Shown piece after piece: positions 50,849-58,909 of a stretch of DNA of 64,000 nt; the stretch's first letter is position 1, and each line of letters starts with the position of its first letter. The notes under the pieces were generated by a model. It ran no database searches. It saw nothing but the letters and a program-made list of their open reading frames with translations, and had not been told where the DNA came from. The position numbers were made by a program, and so were the translations under genes. Origin of the DNA: Bog-756 sp963701325 (lineage in GTDB: Bacteria; Actinomycetota; Acidimicrobiia; Acidimicrobiales; RAAP-2); assembly GCA_963701325.1 (NCBI GenBank), contig OY969604.1, positions 1,426,001-1,490,000 on the forward strand, read 5' to 3'.

Positions 50849-51283
50849 ATGAGTGACAACCCGGAGGGCCCAGGCTGGTGGATCGCCAGCGACGGCAAGT
50901 GGTATCCGCCAGAACTGCATCCCTCCGTCCGCACGGACGACCCAGTCCCCGAGGCGGTGGCCGTACCCGAGACCGTGACGGCCGAAGCCTCGCCGGCTCC
51001 GCAACGCTGGCACAGTCCGGGCGCGCCCCAGAGCCACGACGAGGAAGCCCCGCGGGTCGGGCCGCAATTCCCCGATCTCTTCCAGAAAGCGCTCCAGGGT
51101 TCTCACCTGGCCGACAACGTCACGTTCAGCGGTGACAACCCGAGGAGTTCGTTCGACACCGGCTCCAAGGGTCGGTCGTCCCTCTCCTCCGGAGCGACCG
51201 GCGGATCGGGCTCGAACTCCGGGACGGTAGGCAGCTTCAGCGGCGCCACCGCCACCAAGCGTCGGTGGCGCCGGGCACACTGA
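50849..51283 (+). CDS. small GWWIASDGKWYPPE-motif protein
   Basis: A 144-aa protein. The opening NPEGPGWWIASDGKWYPPEL is a short Trp-rich motif, DUF2510-like, that recurs at termini of acidimicrobial proteins. The rest is low complexity, Pro/Ala-rich then Ser/Gly-rich, ending in a basic TKRRWRRAH. No membrane segment. A GGAGG site precedes the ATG. Function unknown. Confidence 0.78.
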   Translation: MSDNPEGPGWWIASDGKWYPPELHPSVRTDDPVPEAVAVPETVTAEASPAPQRWHSPGAPQSHDEEAPRVGPQFPDLFQKALQGSHLADNVTFSGDNPRSSFDTGSKGRSSLSSGATGGSGSNSGTVGSFSGATATKRRWRRAH

Positions 51284-51295
51284 ACCCAGCGCTCT

Positions 51296-51313
51296 CCGGC
51301 CGTCACCGGCCGG
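51296..51313. terminator. bidirectional hairpin terminator
   Basis: CCGGCCG-TCAC-CGGCCGG, 7-bp perfect stem in the 36-bp gap between two converging genes. Confidence 0.6.
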
Positions 51314-51319
51314 CCGGCG

Positions 51320-51841
51320 TCACCCCTGCTCTGGTAGCTCGATCAGCTCGCGCCACCGACCCAGCCGGTCGGCCACCGCCTCCGGGGTGAGACGCAGCGT
51401 CTGTTCCGGCACGCTGTCGGCGATGGTCCGCTGCACCTGGTAGCTGTGGGCAGCGCTCTGGAACAACGGCCCCCGCGCAGCAACCAGGTCGTCCGGGGCT
51501 CCGCCCAGGAATCCCCAAAGGGTGAACGCCACGGTCAGATCATGGATCAACGGCGCCCGGCCGAACCGCGCCGCACGGCGCATGGCCACCGCGGTGCACC
51601 CGGCGATTGCGTCCTCGGCGTGTTCACCCGCTTCGAGGACCAGGCGGTCCTCGAAGCGGCGTGCGAGCTTGAGGGCGAACCCCTGGTCGGGGCCCGGAGA
51701 TCCCAGCGAGACGCCCGACGGCTGGTGGGTGCCGCGCACCTCGGAGGGCCGCGAGGTCGTCCAGGCCGCCGGCACCTCTAATTGGTAGGAGCGCCGGACC
51801 TGGTCCGCCTCGACGATGGGGACGAAACTGGGCTGGGTCAC
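51320..51841 (-). CDS. conserved hypothetical protein downstream of cimA
   Basis: A 173-aa soluble protein that I do not recognise. It begins VTQPSFVPIVEADQVRRSYQ, then LEVPAAWTTSRPSEVRG, and carries an Asp/Arg-rich middle (DLTVAFTLWGFLGGAPDDLV) and a helical end (LTPEAVADRLGRWRELIELP). The GTG at 51841 is the likely start, 31 bp after the cimA stop; it is the last gene of the leuB-ilvE-cimA transcript. Function unknown. Confidence 0.75.
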   Translation of the reverse strand: MTQPSFVPIVEADQVRRSYQLEVPAAWTTSRPSEVRGTHQPSGVSLGSPGPDQGFALKLARRFEDRLVLEAGEHAEDAIAGCTAVAMRRAARFGRAPLIHDLTVAFTLWGFLGGAPDDLVAARGPLFQSAAHSYQVQRTIADSVPEQTLRLTPEAVADRLGRWRELIELPEQG

Positions 51842-51872
51842 CTGGTGCTCCTCGGAGGCTGTCTCGCCGTGG

Positions 51873-53648
51873 TCACGAGGGATCGGCCGAACCGACCCCG
51901 CCCTGCCCAGCGTGGAGCAGACCGTAGACGATGGAGTCGGAGAGGGCCTGCCAGGAGGCAGCGATGATGTCCTCCGAGACGCCGATGGTGGTCCAGGTGC
52001 GGTCGCCGTCGGTCGAGTCGATGAGCACCCGGGTGACCGATCCGGTGCCCTTGGCCGAGTCGAGGACCCGCACCCGGTAGTCGACCAGGTGGACGCCGGC
52101 AAGGGCCGGAAAGCGACTGCCGATGGCGGCCCGCACAGCGCCGTCCAGAGCGTTCACCGGACCGTTGCCTTCGGCGGTGGCCACGACCCGGTCGCCATCC
52201 ACAGCCACCTTGACCGTCGCCTCTGTGGAGTGGTGGATGCCCTGGTCGGCGATCACCCGATAGGACTCGAGCTCGAAGAAGGACTGCTCCCACCCCGTGG
52301 CGTTGCGCAGCAGCAGCTCGAGTGAGCCGTCGGCTACCTCGAAGTGGTATCCCTCGTACTCGAGCTGCTTGAGCGAGTCGAGCACCGAGGTCATGGCCTG
52401 TGAGTCGAGCTCGAGGCCGAGCTCGGCGGCCTTCATCACCAGCGTCGACCGACCGGCCAGCTCTGAGACGACGAACCGGGTGCCGTTGCCCACCAGATCG
52501 GGTTGGATGTGCTCGTAGGCGTCGGATCGGCGGGCGATGGCCGAGGTGTGGAGGCCGGCCTTGTGCGCGAAGACCGAAGACCCGACGAAGGGCTGCTGTG
52601 GGTCGGGAGCGATGTTGACCAGCTCGGCGATGTGGTGGGCGACGGGTGTGAGCAGCGAGAGGCGCTCGTCGGGGATGGTGGAGACCCGCAGCTTGAGAGA
52701 GAGGTCGGGAACCACGGCCGAGAGGTCGGCGTTGCCGGCCCGCTCCCCGTAGCCGTTGACGCACCCCTGGACATGGGTGGCCCCCATCGCCACGCCGGCC
52801 AGTGAGTTGGCCACCGCACAGCCACTGTCGTTGTGGAAGTGCACCCCGACCTGGGTCTCGAAACGGCCGAGCACCGTCTCGACGATGCGCTCGACTTCGT
52901 AGGGCAGGGTCCCCCCGTTCGTGTCGCAGAGGACGAGGGTCTCGGCGCCTGCGTCTTCGGCTGCCTGGAGGATCCGGAGGGTGAACTCGGGATTGGCTTT
53001 GTAGCCGTCGAAGAAGTGCTCGGCGTCGAGAAAGACCCGCAGGTCGTTGGCCCGGAGGAAGGCGACCGAGTCGGCCACCATGGCAACCGCCTCGTCCAAC
53101 GTGGTCCGGAGGGCATCCACCACGTGCATCTCCGAGGACTTGGCCACGATGCAGACCGCCTCGGTCTGCACGTTGACCAGATGGCGGAGGGTCTCGTCGT
53201 CCTCGGCCCGCACGTCGGCCCGCCGGGTCGACCCGAACGCGACCAGGGTTGCGTGTCCGAGCGCGAGCTCCTTCGGGGCCCGGGCGAAGAACTCGGCGTC
53301 CTTCGGGTTGGCACCGGGCCAGCCGCCTTCGATGAAGGTCACGCCGAGATGGTCGAGTTGCTCGGCCACCCGGAGCTTGTCGTCCACGGTCAGCGAGAGG
53401 CCCTCCTGTTGTGACCCGTCACGCAGGGTCGTGTCGAAGATATCGACGGCTGCCGGCAGGTCGGGGAGGTCGAAGTCGTGGCCGGCTCCTGCCGGAGCGC
53501 CCTGATCGACATCGGACTCGCCTCGGCCCAGCGGGCGCCGCCCGTGGGCGTGGGCCTGTTGGCCCGGTGTCAGGGCGTGGCGGTGCGGGTGAGTGTGCCC
53601 ATGGCCCCCGTGGGCGCCGTCGTCGAGGGTCGGGCCGTCACTCGACAT
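51873..53648 (-). CDS. cimA: citramalate synthase
   Basis: A 591-aa enzyme that condenses pyruvate with acetyl-CoA to (R)-citramalate, the first step of threonine-independent isoleucine synthesis. The HMGL-like catalytic barrel shows IFDTTLRDGSQQEGLSLTVD, the metal motif GVHFHNDSGCAVANSLAGV and the loop CVNGYGERAGNADL. FAHKAGLHTSAIARRSDAYE follows, and a LeuA-type regulatory dimer domain occupies the last ~140 residues. The sequence is closer to the CimA type (IEGGWPGANPKD) than to LeuA. The N-terminal 60 residues are His-rich. It overlaps the ilvE stop by 11 bp. Confidence 0.93.
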   Translation of the reverse strand: MSSDGPTLDDGAHGGHGHTHPHRHALTPGQQAHAHGRRPLGRGESDVDQGAPAGAGHDFDLPDLPAAVDIFDTTLRDGSQQEGLSLTVDDKLRVAEQLDHLGVTFIEGGWPGANPKDAEFFARAPKELALGHATLVAFGSTRRADVRAEDDETLRHLVNVQTEAVCIVAKSSEMHVVDALRTTLDEAVAMVADSVAFLRANDLRVFLDAEHFFDGYKANPEFTLRILQAAEDAGAETLVLCDTNGGTLPYEVERIVETVLGRFETQVGVHFHNDSGCAVANSLAGVAMGATHVQGCVNGYGERAGNADLSAVVPDLSLKLRVSTIPDERLSLLTPVAHHIAELVNIAPDPQQPFVGSSVFAHKAGLHTSAIARRSDAYEHIQPDLVGNGTRFVVSELAGRSTLVMKAAELGLELDSQAMTSVLDSLKQLEYEGYHFEVADGSLELLLRNATGWEQSFFELESYRVIADQGIHHSTEATVKVAVDGDRVVATAEGNGPVNALDGAVRAAIGSRFPALAGVHLVDYRVRVLDSAKGTGSVTRVLIDSTDGDRTWTTIGVSEDIIAASWQALSDSIVYGLLHAGQGGVGSADPS

Positions 53649-54567
53649 AGTCCAACCAGTCCTTGTACCGGTCCACCTCGCCCCGCACGGTGGCGAAGTA
53701 CAGCGCCTGGATTTGCTGGGTGATCGGTCCCGGCTTGCCCCCGCCGACCGGGCGGTCGTCGACAGCCCGGATCGGGACCACCTCGGCCGCGGTCCCGGTC
53801 AGGAATGCCTCGTCGGCGGTGTAGAGGTCGGTACGGATGAGTGGCTCGTGGGAGACCTCGTAGCCCAGGTCTCGGGCGATCGCTTCGACCGACTGCTGGG
53901 TGATGCCGTCGAGTGCCCCGGCGTCCGAGGTCGGCGGGGTGATCAGGCGCCCGCTTCGGACCACGAAGATGTTCTCACCGGTGCACTCGCTGACGTGGCC
54001 GTCGGGCGCGAGGAGGATGGCCTCGTCGTAGCCGGCGTTGAGCGCCTCCATCTTGGCCAGTGACGAGTTCACGTACATGCCGGTGCCCTTGGCGGCGGTG
54101 GGGACCGCATTGGGATCGTGGCGGCGCCACGAGCTGATCTTGGTCGACACCCCGTTGGCCACCCCCTCGTCGCCCAGGTAGGTGCCCCACGGCCAGGCCG
54201 CGATCGAGACGTTGACCGGGCAGGGCATCGGGTTGAGGCCCATCTCGCCGTAGCCGAGGTAGACCAGCGGTCGGATGTAGCAGCCGTCGGACAGGCCGTT
54301 GACCCGGACCACCTCTCGGGAGGCCTCCACCACCTCGTCGACGGTGAAGGGGACGTCGATGAGGAAGACCCGGGCCGACGTGAAGAGCCGCTCGATGTGG
54401 TCGCGTAGCCGGAAGACGGCGACGCCCCGGTCGGTCGGGTAGGCGCGGATCCCCTCGAAGACTCCCGAGCCGTAGTGGAGGGTGTGGCTGAGCACGTGGA
54501 CGGTGGCGTCGTTCCAGTCGACCAGCGTTCCATCCATCCAGATCCTGGCGGTTGGGGTCAGGGGCAT
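53638..54567 (-). CDS. ilvE: branched-chain amino acid aminotransferase
   Basis: A 309-aa fold-type IV PLP enzyme that makes Ile, Val and Leu from their keto acids. The catalytic Lys is in VPTAAKGTGMYVNSSLAKME; substrate-binding blocks are LHYGSGVFEGIRAY and GHVSECTGENIFVV. TGTAAEVVPIRAVDDRPVG closes the PLP pocket. It starts 3 bp after the leuB stop and overlaps cimA, so it is the middle gene of the operon. Confidence 0.95.
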   Translation of the reverse strand: MPLTPTARIWMDGTLVDWNDATVHVLSHTLHYGSGVFEGIRAYPTDRGVAVFRLRDHIERLFTSARVFLIDVPFTVDEVVEASREVVRVNGLSDGCYIRPLVYLGYGEMGLNPMPCPVNVSIAAWPWGTYLGDEGVANGVSTKISSWRRHDPNAVPTAAKGTGMYVNSSLAKMEALNAGYDEAILLAPDGHVSECTGENIFVVRSGRLITPPTSDAGALDGITQQSVEAIARDLGYEVSHEPLIRTDLYTADEAFLTGTAAEVVPIRAVDDRPVGGGKPGPITQQIQALYFATVRGEVDRYKDWLDYVE

Positions 54568-54570
54568 GGC

Positions 54571-55590
54571 TCAGAGCCTTTCTGCGATGGCGTCGCCGAT
54601 CTCGGTTGTCGAGAGGGACGGATTGGGGTGCGAGACGATGAACTCCTCGACCGCTCCGGTCACCTTGGCCGAAGCCGAGTGCTCCCCGAGGAAGTCGAGC
54701 ATGAGGGCAGCCGACCGGATGGCGGCTGCAGGATTGGCCTTGCCGGTCCCTTGGATGTCGTGGGCCGCACCGTGGACGGGCTCGAAGAGCGACGGGCCGG
54801 TCCGATCCGGATTGAGATTGGCCGAGGCCGCATAGCCGATGCCGCCGGCGACGGCTCCGGCCAAGTCGGTGATGATGTCGCCGAACAGGTTGTCGGTCAC
54901 GATCACGTCATAGCGTTCGGGGCGCTCGACCAGGTAGATGCAAGCCGCGTCCACGTGGTTGTACTCCGTGGTGACCCCCGAATAGTCGGCGGCGACCTCG
55001 TCGACCGTCCGCTGCCAGAGGTCTCCGGAGAAAGTCAGCACGTTGGTCTTGTGGACCAGGGTGAGGTGGGTACGCGGCCGGCCGGCAGCGAGCTCGAAGG
55101 CGAACCGCACGCACCGCTCCACGCCGTGACGGGTGTTGACCGAGCCCTGGGTGGCCACCTCGTACGGCGTCCCCTTCCGCAGGAACCCACCTTCCCCGGC
55201 GTAGGTGCCCTCGGTATTCTCTCGGATGACCACGAAGTCACAGGTCGGGGCGAGGGCCCCCGGCACGCCGGTGAAGGGGCGCAGGTTGATGTAGAGGTCG
55301 AGGGTGAAGCGCAGGCGGAGGAGCAGACCGCGCTCGAGGGTCCCGGCCGGGACCGCCGTCGAACCGACGGGGGGGCCGACCGCCCCGAGCAGGATGGCCT
55401 GCTGACCGCCGAGCTCCTCCAGGACGGCGTCGGGGAGCACCTCCCCGGTGCGGACGTACCGGTCGGCCCCGAGGTCGTAGTCGGTGGTGTCGAGCTGTAC
55501 GCCGGTCGCGGCGACCACCTTGAGGGCCTCGGCCACCACCTCGGGGCCGATGCCATCACCGCCGATCACGCCGACCTGATAGGTGCTCAC
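54571..55590 (-). CDS. leuB: 3-isopropylmalate dehydrogenase (also methylmalate dehydrogenase)
   Basis: A 339-aa NAD-dependent beta-decarboxylating dehydrogenase. GVIGGDGIGPEVVAEALKVV, a KTNVLTFSGDLW substrate loop and the metal/NAD block VTDNLFGDIITDLAGAVAGG are standard. SLFEPVHGAAHDIQGTGKAN follows. With cimA it would also act on methylmalate in the citramalate route to isoleucine. The 5' leader carries an attenuator, so the whole operon is probably controlled by branched-chain amino acid supply. Confidence 0.95.
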   Translation of the reverse strand: MSTYQVGVIGGDGIGPEVVAEALKVVAATGVQLDTTDYDLGADRYVRTGEVLPDAVLEELGGQQAILLGAVGPPVGSTAVPAGTLERGLLLRLRFTLDLYINLRPFTGVPGALAPTCDFVVIRENTEGTYAGEGGFLRKGTPYEVATQGSVNTRHGVERCVRFAFELAAGRPRTHLTLVHKTNVLTFSGDLWQRTVDEVAADYSGVTTEYNHVDAACIYLVERPERYDVIVTDNLFGDIITDLAGAVAGGIGYAASANLNPDRTGPSLFEPVHGAAHDIQGTGKANPAAAIRSAALMLDFLGEHSASAKVTGAVEEFIVSHPNPSLSTTEIGDAIAERL

Positions 55591-55663
55591 TCGTTCCTGT
55601 CCTTCTGTCGTTCTCAGTCTGTCCGGTCCGTGTGCCTGGCTGTGCTCTTCGGATTTCCAATTG

Positions 55664-55690
55664 AAAAACCGCCCACCGGAGGTGGACGGT
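55664..55690 (-). terminator. attenuator terminator upstream of leuB
   Basis: On the minus strand ACCGTCCACC-TCC-GGTGGGCGGT forms a 10-bp stem with one G-T wobble, followed at once by TTTTT. It lies 74 bp before the leuB start and 30 bp after the leader-peptide stop. Confidence 0.8.
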
Positions 55691-55695
55691 CAGAA

Positions 55696-55721
55696 GGCAC
55701 ACACCGGCGAGGGTCTGTGCC
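55696..55721 (-). promoter_or_regulatory. leader pause hairpin of the leuB-ilvE-cimA operon
   Basis: GGCACA / TGTGCC closes a hairpin with an inner ACC/GGT pair. It overlaps the leader-peptide stop and precedes the terminator, as expected for an alternative structure in attenuation. Confidence 0.55.
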
Positions 55722-55765
55722 TAGTCGATAATGCCTACGGTGCGGAAACGGGACTCGGTGCGCAT
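55721..55765 (-). CDS. 14-residue leader peptide of the leuB-ilvE-cimA operon
   Basis: ATG at 55765 with GGAGG 5 nt upstream encodes MRTESRFRTVGIID and stops at a TAG just before the pause hairpin. The adjacent Ile codons are ATT and ATC, preceded by a Val GTA; ATT and GTA are rare in this high-GC sequence. Ribosome stalling here when charged tRNA-Ile (or tRNA-Val) is scarce would disfavour the terminator at 55664-55690. This reading is inferred from layout. Confidence 0.72.
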   Translation of the reverse strand: MRTESRFRTVGIID

Positions 55766-55816
55766 GACACCTCCAGTGTCGCCTGCCGGGAGCCCCATCG
55801 TCAACCCGGCAGCGGG

Positions 55817-56467
55817 TCACGGCTGGAGCGGCGTCCCCGTGGTAGGCGCACCGGTGATCGTGCTCCAGGGCAGCCCGCCCTCCCGGAGGCACACCATCGC
55901 CACGCCGCTGCACTCGACCACCGAGGACGGGACGCCGTCACAGGTCCCCCCGTCGAGGATCACCGCCGGCTGGTCTGCGCCGGCCCATGCGGCCCCGACC
56001 GCCTCGGCCGTCGTGGCGGGCGGCCTCCCGTGCAGGTTGGCGCTGGTGACCGCGAGGGGCCCGAGCATCCGACAGAGTGCGACGACCACCGGGTGGTCGG
56101 GCCGCCGGACCCCCACCGTCTGCCGAGCCGACGTCGACCCGCCGAGGTCCGCGGTGAACGAGGACCGGCGGGGCACCACGAGCGTCAGGGGGCCGGGCCA
56201 GAACCGCTCGGCGAGCGCCTCCGCCGCCGCCCCCATCCGCCCGGCGACCATGTCCACCTGTTCGCGGCCGGCGGCGAGGATCGCGAGCGGGACATCGGGG
56301 GGTCGGCCCTTCAACCGGAACAACAGGTCGACCGCGTCGGGCTGCATCGGGTCGACTGCCAGCCCGTAGACGGTGTCGGTGGGGACGGCCACGACCGCTC
56401 CCCCGGCCAGGGCCTCTGCAGCCCGGTGCAGCGAGCCGCTCTCCGTGGCCGTCAGGGTGACCGGCAC
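55817..56467 (-). CDS. tsaC: L-threonylcarbamoyladenylate synthase (TsaC/Sua5 core)
   Basis: A 216-aa YrdC-fold enzyme that makes threonylcarbamoyl-AMP for tRNA t6A37. VVAVPTDTVYGLAVDPMQPD, LFRLKGRPPDVPLAIL, RFWPGPLTLVVPRRS and VTSANLHGRPPATTAEAV are the family blocks. No C-terminal Sua5 domain. The GTG at 56467 is assumed; a TTG at 56473 would overlap the prmC stop. Because prmC is frameshifted, the reading frame of tsaC runs on into it, but they are two genes. Confidence 0.92.
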   Translation of the reverse strand: MPVTLTATESGSLHRAAEALAGGAVVAVPTDTVYGLAVDPMQPDAVDLLFRLKGRPPDVPLAILAAGREQVDMVAGRMGAAAEALAERFWPGPLTLVVPRRSSFTADLGGSTSARQTVGVRRPDHPVVVALCRMLGPLAVTSANLHGRPPATTAEAVGAAWAGADQPAVILDGGTCDGVPSSVVECSGVAMVCLREGGLPWSTITGAPTTGTPLQP

Positions 56468-56469
56468 GG

Positions 56470-57364
56470 TCAACGCTCCGCCACGAGCATCCGCAGCCGA
56501 CCCGCCAGGTCGCGCCGGGTGTCGGACCGGGTGAAGCCGGCCCGACGTGCAGCGTCCGACGCGGCGCAAGCCTGCGACGGCGCGAGCTCGACAACCAGGG
56601 CCCCGCAACGCCGCAACCACCGCGCCGACCCGGCGAGGACCGCCTCGACGCCGGCCATCCCGGGCAGACCGGACAGCGCCCGGGCCGGCCACCAGCGCAC
56701 CCCGGGGTTCGTATCCACGCACGGTCTCCTCGAGCCCGGAGTACTCCTCCTCCGACACGTAGGGCGGGTTCGAGACCACCAGGTCGACGGCGCCGGCCAA
56801 CCGATCCGGCAGCGCCCCGAACCAATCGCCTGCGGCCAGGGTGACGCCGGCGGCGGCGGCCGGATCGCGCCGGGCGAGCCGCTCACGGTTGGCGCGGGCC
56901 ACCGTGAGCGCATCCTCCGAGACGTCGGTGGCCCAGATCTCGAGCGCCCTGGCACCGCTCCCCTCGGACGCGAGCGAGAGGGCGATCGCCCCCGAGCCCG
57001 TCCCGAGGTCGACGCAGACCACCGGTTCGCCCGGGTGCCGGCCCAGTGCGACGCGGTCGAGCTCGAGGAGTGCGGCGTCGACCAGCTGCTCGGTCTCGGG
57101 CCGAGGAATCAGCACCCGGCGGTCCACCTCCAGCTCGAGGGTGCGGAACGGCCAGGTGCCGAGCACGTACTGGAGCGGCTCGCCGTTGGCCCGCCGCTCG
57201 GCCAGGACGAGGGCCCTCGCCGCCGACCCGGCCGGCCCGTCCTTCCGGGGTGTGGCCCCCTCGGCGTGCTCAACGATCCAGACCGCTTCGCGCCGTGACC
57301 CGACCCGGGCCGCTACCTCCCCGATCAGATCGGAGCGGCCGGCCGGTCCGGACATACCGACCAC
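56470..57364 (-). CDS. prmC: peptide chain release factor N(5)-glutamine methyltransferase (frameshifted)
   Basis: PrmC/HemK methylates the Gln of the GGQ motif of release factors. The N-terminal helical domain and VCVDLGTGSGAIALSLASEG, DVSEDALTVARANRERLA and the catalytic VDLVVSNPPYVSEEEYSGLE lie in one frame. The C-terminal part (ALSGLPGMAGVEAVLAGS ... GALVVELAPSQACAASDA ... RDLAGRLRMLVAER) lies in another. One extra base at about 56674-56690 explains the break. The gene directly follows prfA, its substrate. An indel error is more likely than true loss. Confidence 0.85.
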
Positions 57365-57371
57365 GCCGTGC

Positions 57372-58448
57372 TCAGCCTTCGTCCAACTGGTGGGCGCGCT
57401 TGTCCACGACGAGGGCGTCGGTGAGCTCGTCGAGATCGCCGAGCAGGATCCGGTCGAGCTTGTGGAGGGTCAGCTTGATCCGGTGGTCGGTGACCCGGTT
57501 CTCCTTGAAGTTGTAGGTCCGGATCTTCTCCGAACGGCCTCCGCCCCCCACCTGGCTTCGCCGCTGTTCGGACTGCTCTGCCGCCTGGCGGTCCTGTTCC
57601 GCCTTGAGCAGACGCGAGCGCAGCACCACCATCGCCTTGGCGCGGTTCTGGATCTGGCTCTTCTCGTCCTGCATGGCCACCACGATCCCGGTCGGGAGAT
57701 GGGTGATGCGGACGGCCGAGTCGGTCGTGTTGACCGACTGCCCCCCGGGGCCGGTCGACCGATAGACGTCGATCTTGAGGTCGTTCGGGTCGATGTCGAC
57801 GTCGACCTCCTCCGCCTCGGGCAGCACGGCCACGGATGCCGAGGAGGTGTGGATCCTGCCCTGTGACTCGGTGACCGGCACCCGCTGCACCCGGTGGGGC
57901 CCGCCTTCGTGCTCGAGGCGGAGCCAGGCGTCCTCGCCCTTGACCAGGAAGACCACCTCGTTGAGCCCGTCACGTTCGGACGGGCTGGAGGAGAGGACTT
58001 CCACCGTCCAGCCCTTGGCCGCCGCGTACCGGGTGTACATCTCGAAGAGGTCCTTGGCGAAGAGATTGGCCTCCTCGCCGCCCTCGGCACCCCGGATCTC
58101 GACGATCACGTTGCGCCCGGCATTGGGGTCGCGGGGCACGAGCAGCGCGCGCAGCTCCTCCTCGAGGCGGGAGACGTCCCCCTCGGCCTCGGCCAACTCG
58201 GCCTGGGCCAGCTCTCGCTCGGACCCGGAGGCGTCGGCGACCATCTCGCGGGCCGTCTCCACATCCGACCCGGCAGCTTGCAGGCGGCGCCAGCACTCGA
58301 CGACCTCCCCGAGCTCGCGGTGGCGTCTGGACACGTCGCGCAGGCGGGACGGCTGCGACGAGAGGGTCGGATCGTTGAGCTCGGTGAGCACCGCCTCGTA
58401 CTCCCGCTCGAGCCCGACGAGTCGGTCCTTCAGGCGGTCGTTGGGCAC
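57372..58448 (-). CDS. prfA: peptide chain release factor 1
   Basis: RF1, 358 aa, ends translation at UAA and UAG. The stop-codon recognition motif is PVT in VQRVPVTESQGRIHTS (a PxT tripeptide, as in RF1 not RF2). The GGQ loop is YRSTGPGGQSVNTTDSAVR, and KIRTYNFKENRVTDHRI is a late signature. It precedes prmC by 7 bp in the usual actinobacterial order. Confidence 0.96.
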   Translation of the reverse strand: MPNDRLKDRLVGLEREYEAVLTELNDPTLSSQPSRLRDVSRRHRELGEVVECWRRLQAAGSDVETAREMVADASGSERELAQAELAEAEGDVSRLEEELRALLVPRDPNAGRNVIVEIRGAEGGEEANLFAKDLFEMYTRYAAAKGWTVEVLSSSPSERDGLNEVVFLVKGEDAWLRLEHEGGPHRVQRVPVTESQGRIHTSSASVAVLPEAEEVDVDIDPNDLKIDVYRSTGPGGQSVNTTDSAVRITHLPTGIVVAMQDEKSQIQNRAKAMVVLRSRLLKAEQDRQAAEQSEQRRSQVGGGGRSEKIRTYNFKENRVTDHRIKLTLHKLDRILLGDLDELTDALVVDKRAHQLDEG

Positions 58449-58545
58449 GGGAAGAGGGTACCGTCACCCACCCGGCGAGCCGCCGCCTGCTCAGCGTCTG
58501 GCGAACAGGGACCGGCCGGCACCGACCGGCCGGTCGTCGGGTCGG

Positions 58546-58782
58546 TCAGGCCCCGGGGTTGGCCGCTGGACGCTTCTTGCGGCCGGTCGCGGCGTACCGA
58601 CGCTGGAACCGCTCGACCCGCCCGCCGGAGTCCACCAGCTTCTGCTTGCCGGTGAAGAACGGGTGGCACTCGTTGCACAGCTCGAGGTGGATCTCGGATT
58701 TGGTCGACCTCGTGGTGAAGGTGTTCCCGCAGGAGCAACGCACCGAGGCCTCGGTGTAGTCGGGGTGGATGTCGGTCTTCAT
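58546..58782 (-). CDS. rpmE: 50S ribosomal protein L31
   Basis: A 78-aa ribosomal protein of the zinc-binding (C+) type: MKTDIHPDYTEASVRCSCGN with CxC, then LELCNECHPFFTGKQKLVD with CxxC, and RVERFQRRY. The ATG at 58782 has GGGAGAT upstream. It lies between rho and prfA, as in many Actinobacteria. Confidence 0.95.
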   Translation of the reverse strand: MKTDIHPDYTEASVRCSCGNTFTTRSTKSEIHLELCNECHPFFTGKQKLVDSGGRVERFQRRYAATGRKKRPAANPGA

Positions 58783-58909
58783 TGGAATCTCCCGTCGTGG
58801 CGGCGCACGGATCGTGAGCGGCCGTTCGAGCGCAGGCCAGGCAGTGTACCGGGCCGGGCGAGTGGCCCGTCCCGCCTGGCGGGCGGTTGTGAGCCGGTAG
58901 GCGTCGGGG

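Noticed and set aside
55817..57364. A single PrmC-TsaC fusion protein
   Set aside because: The continuous frame arises only because prmC has a one-base shift into the tsaC frame; the true PrmC C-terminus is readable in another frame and ends at 56470.
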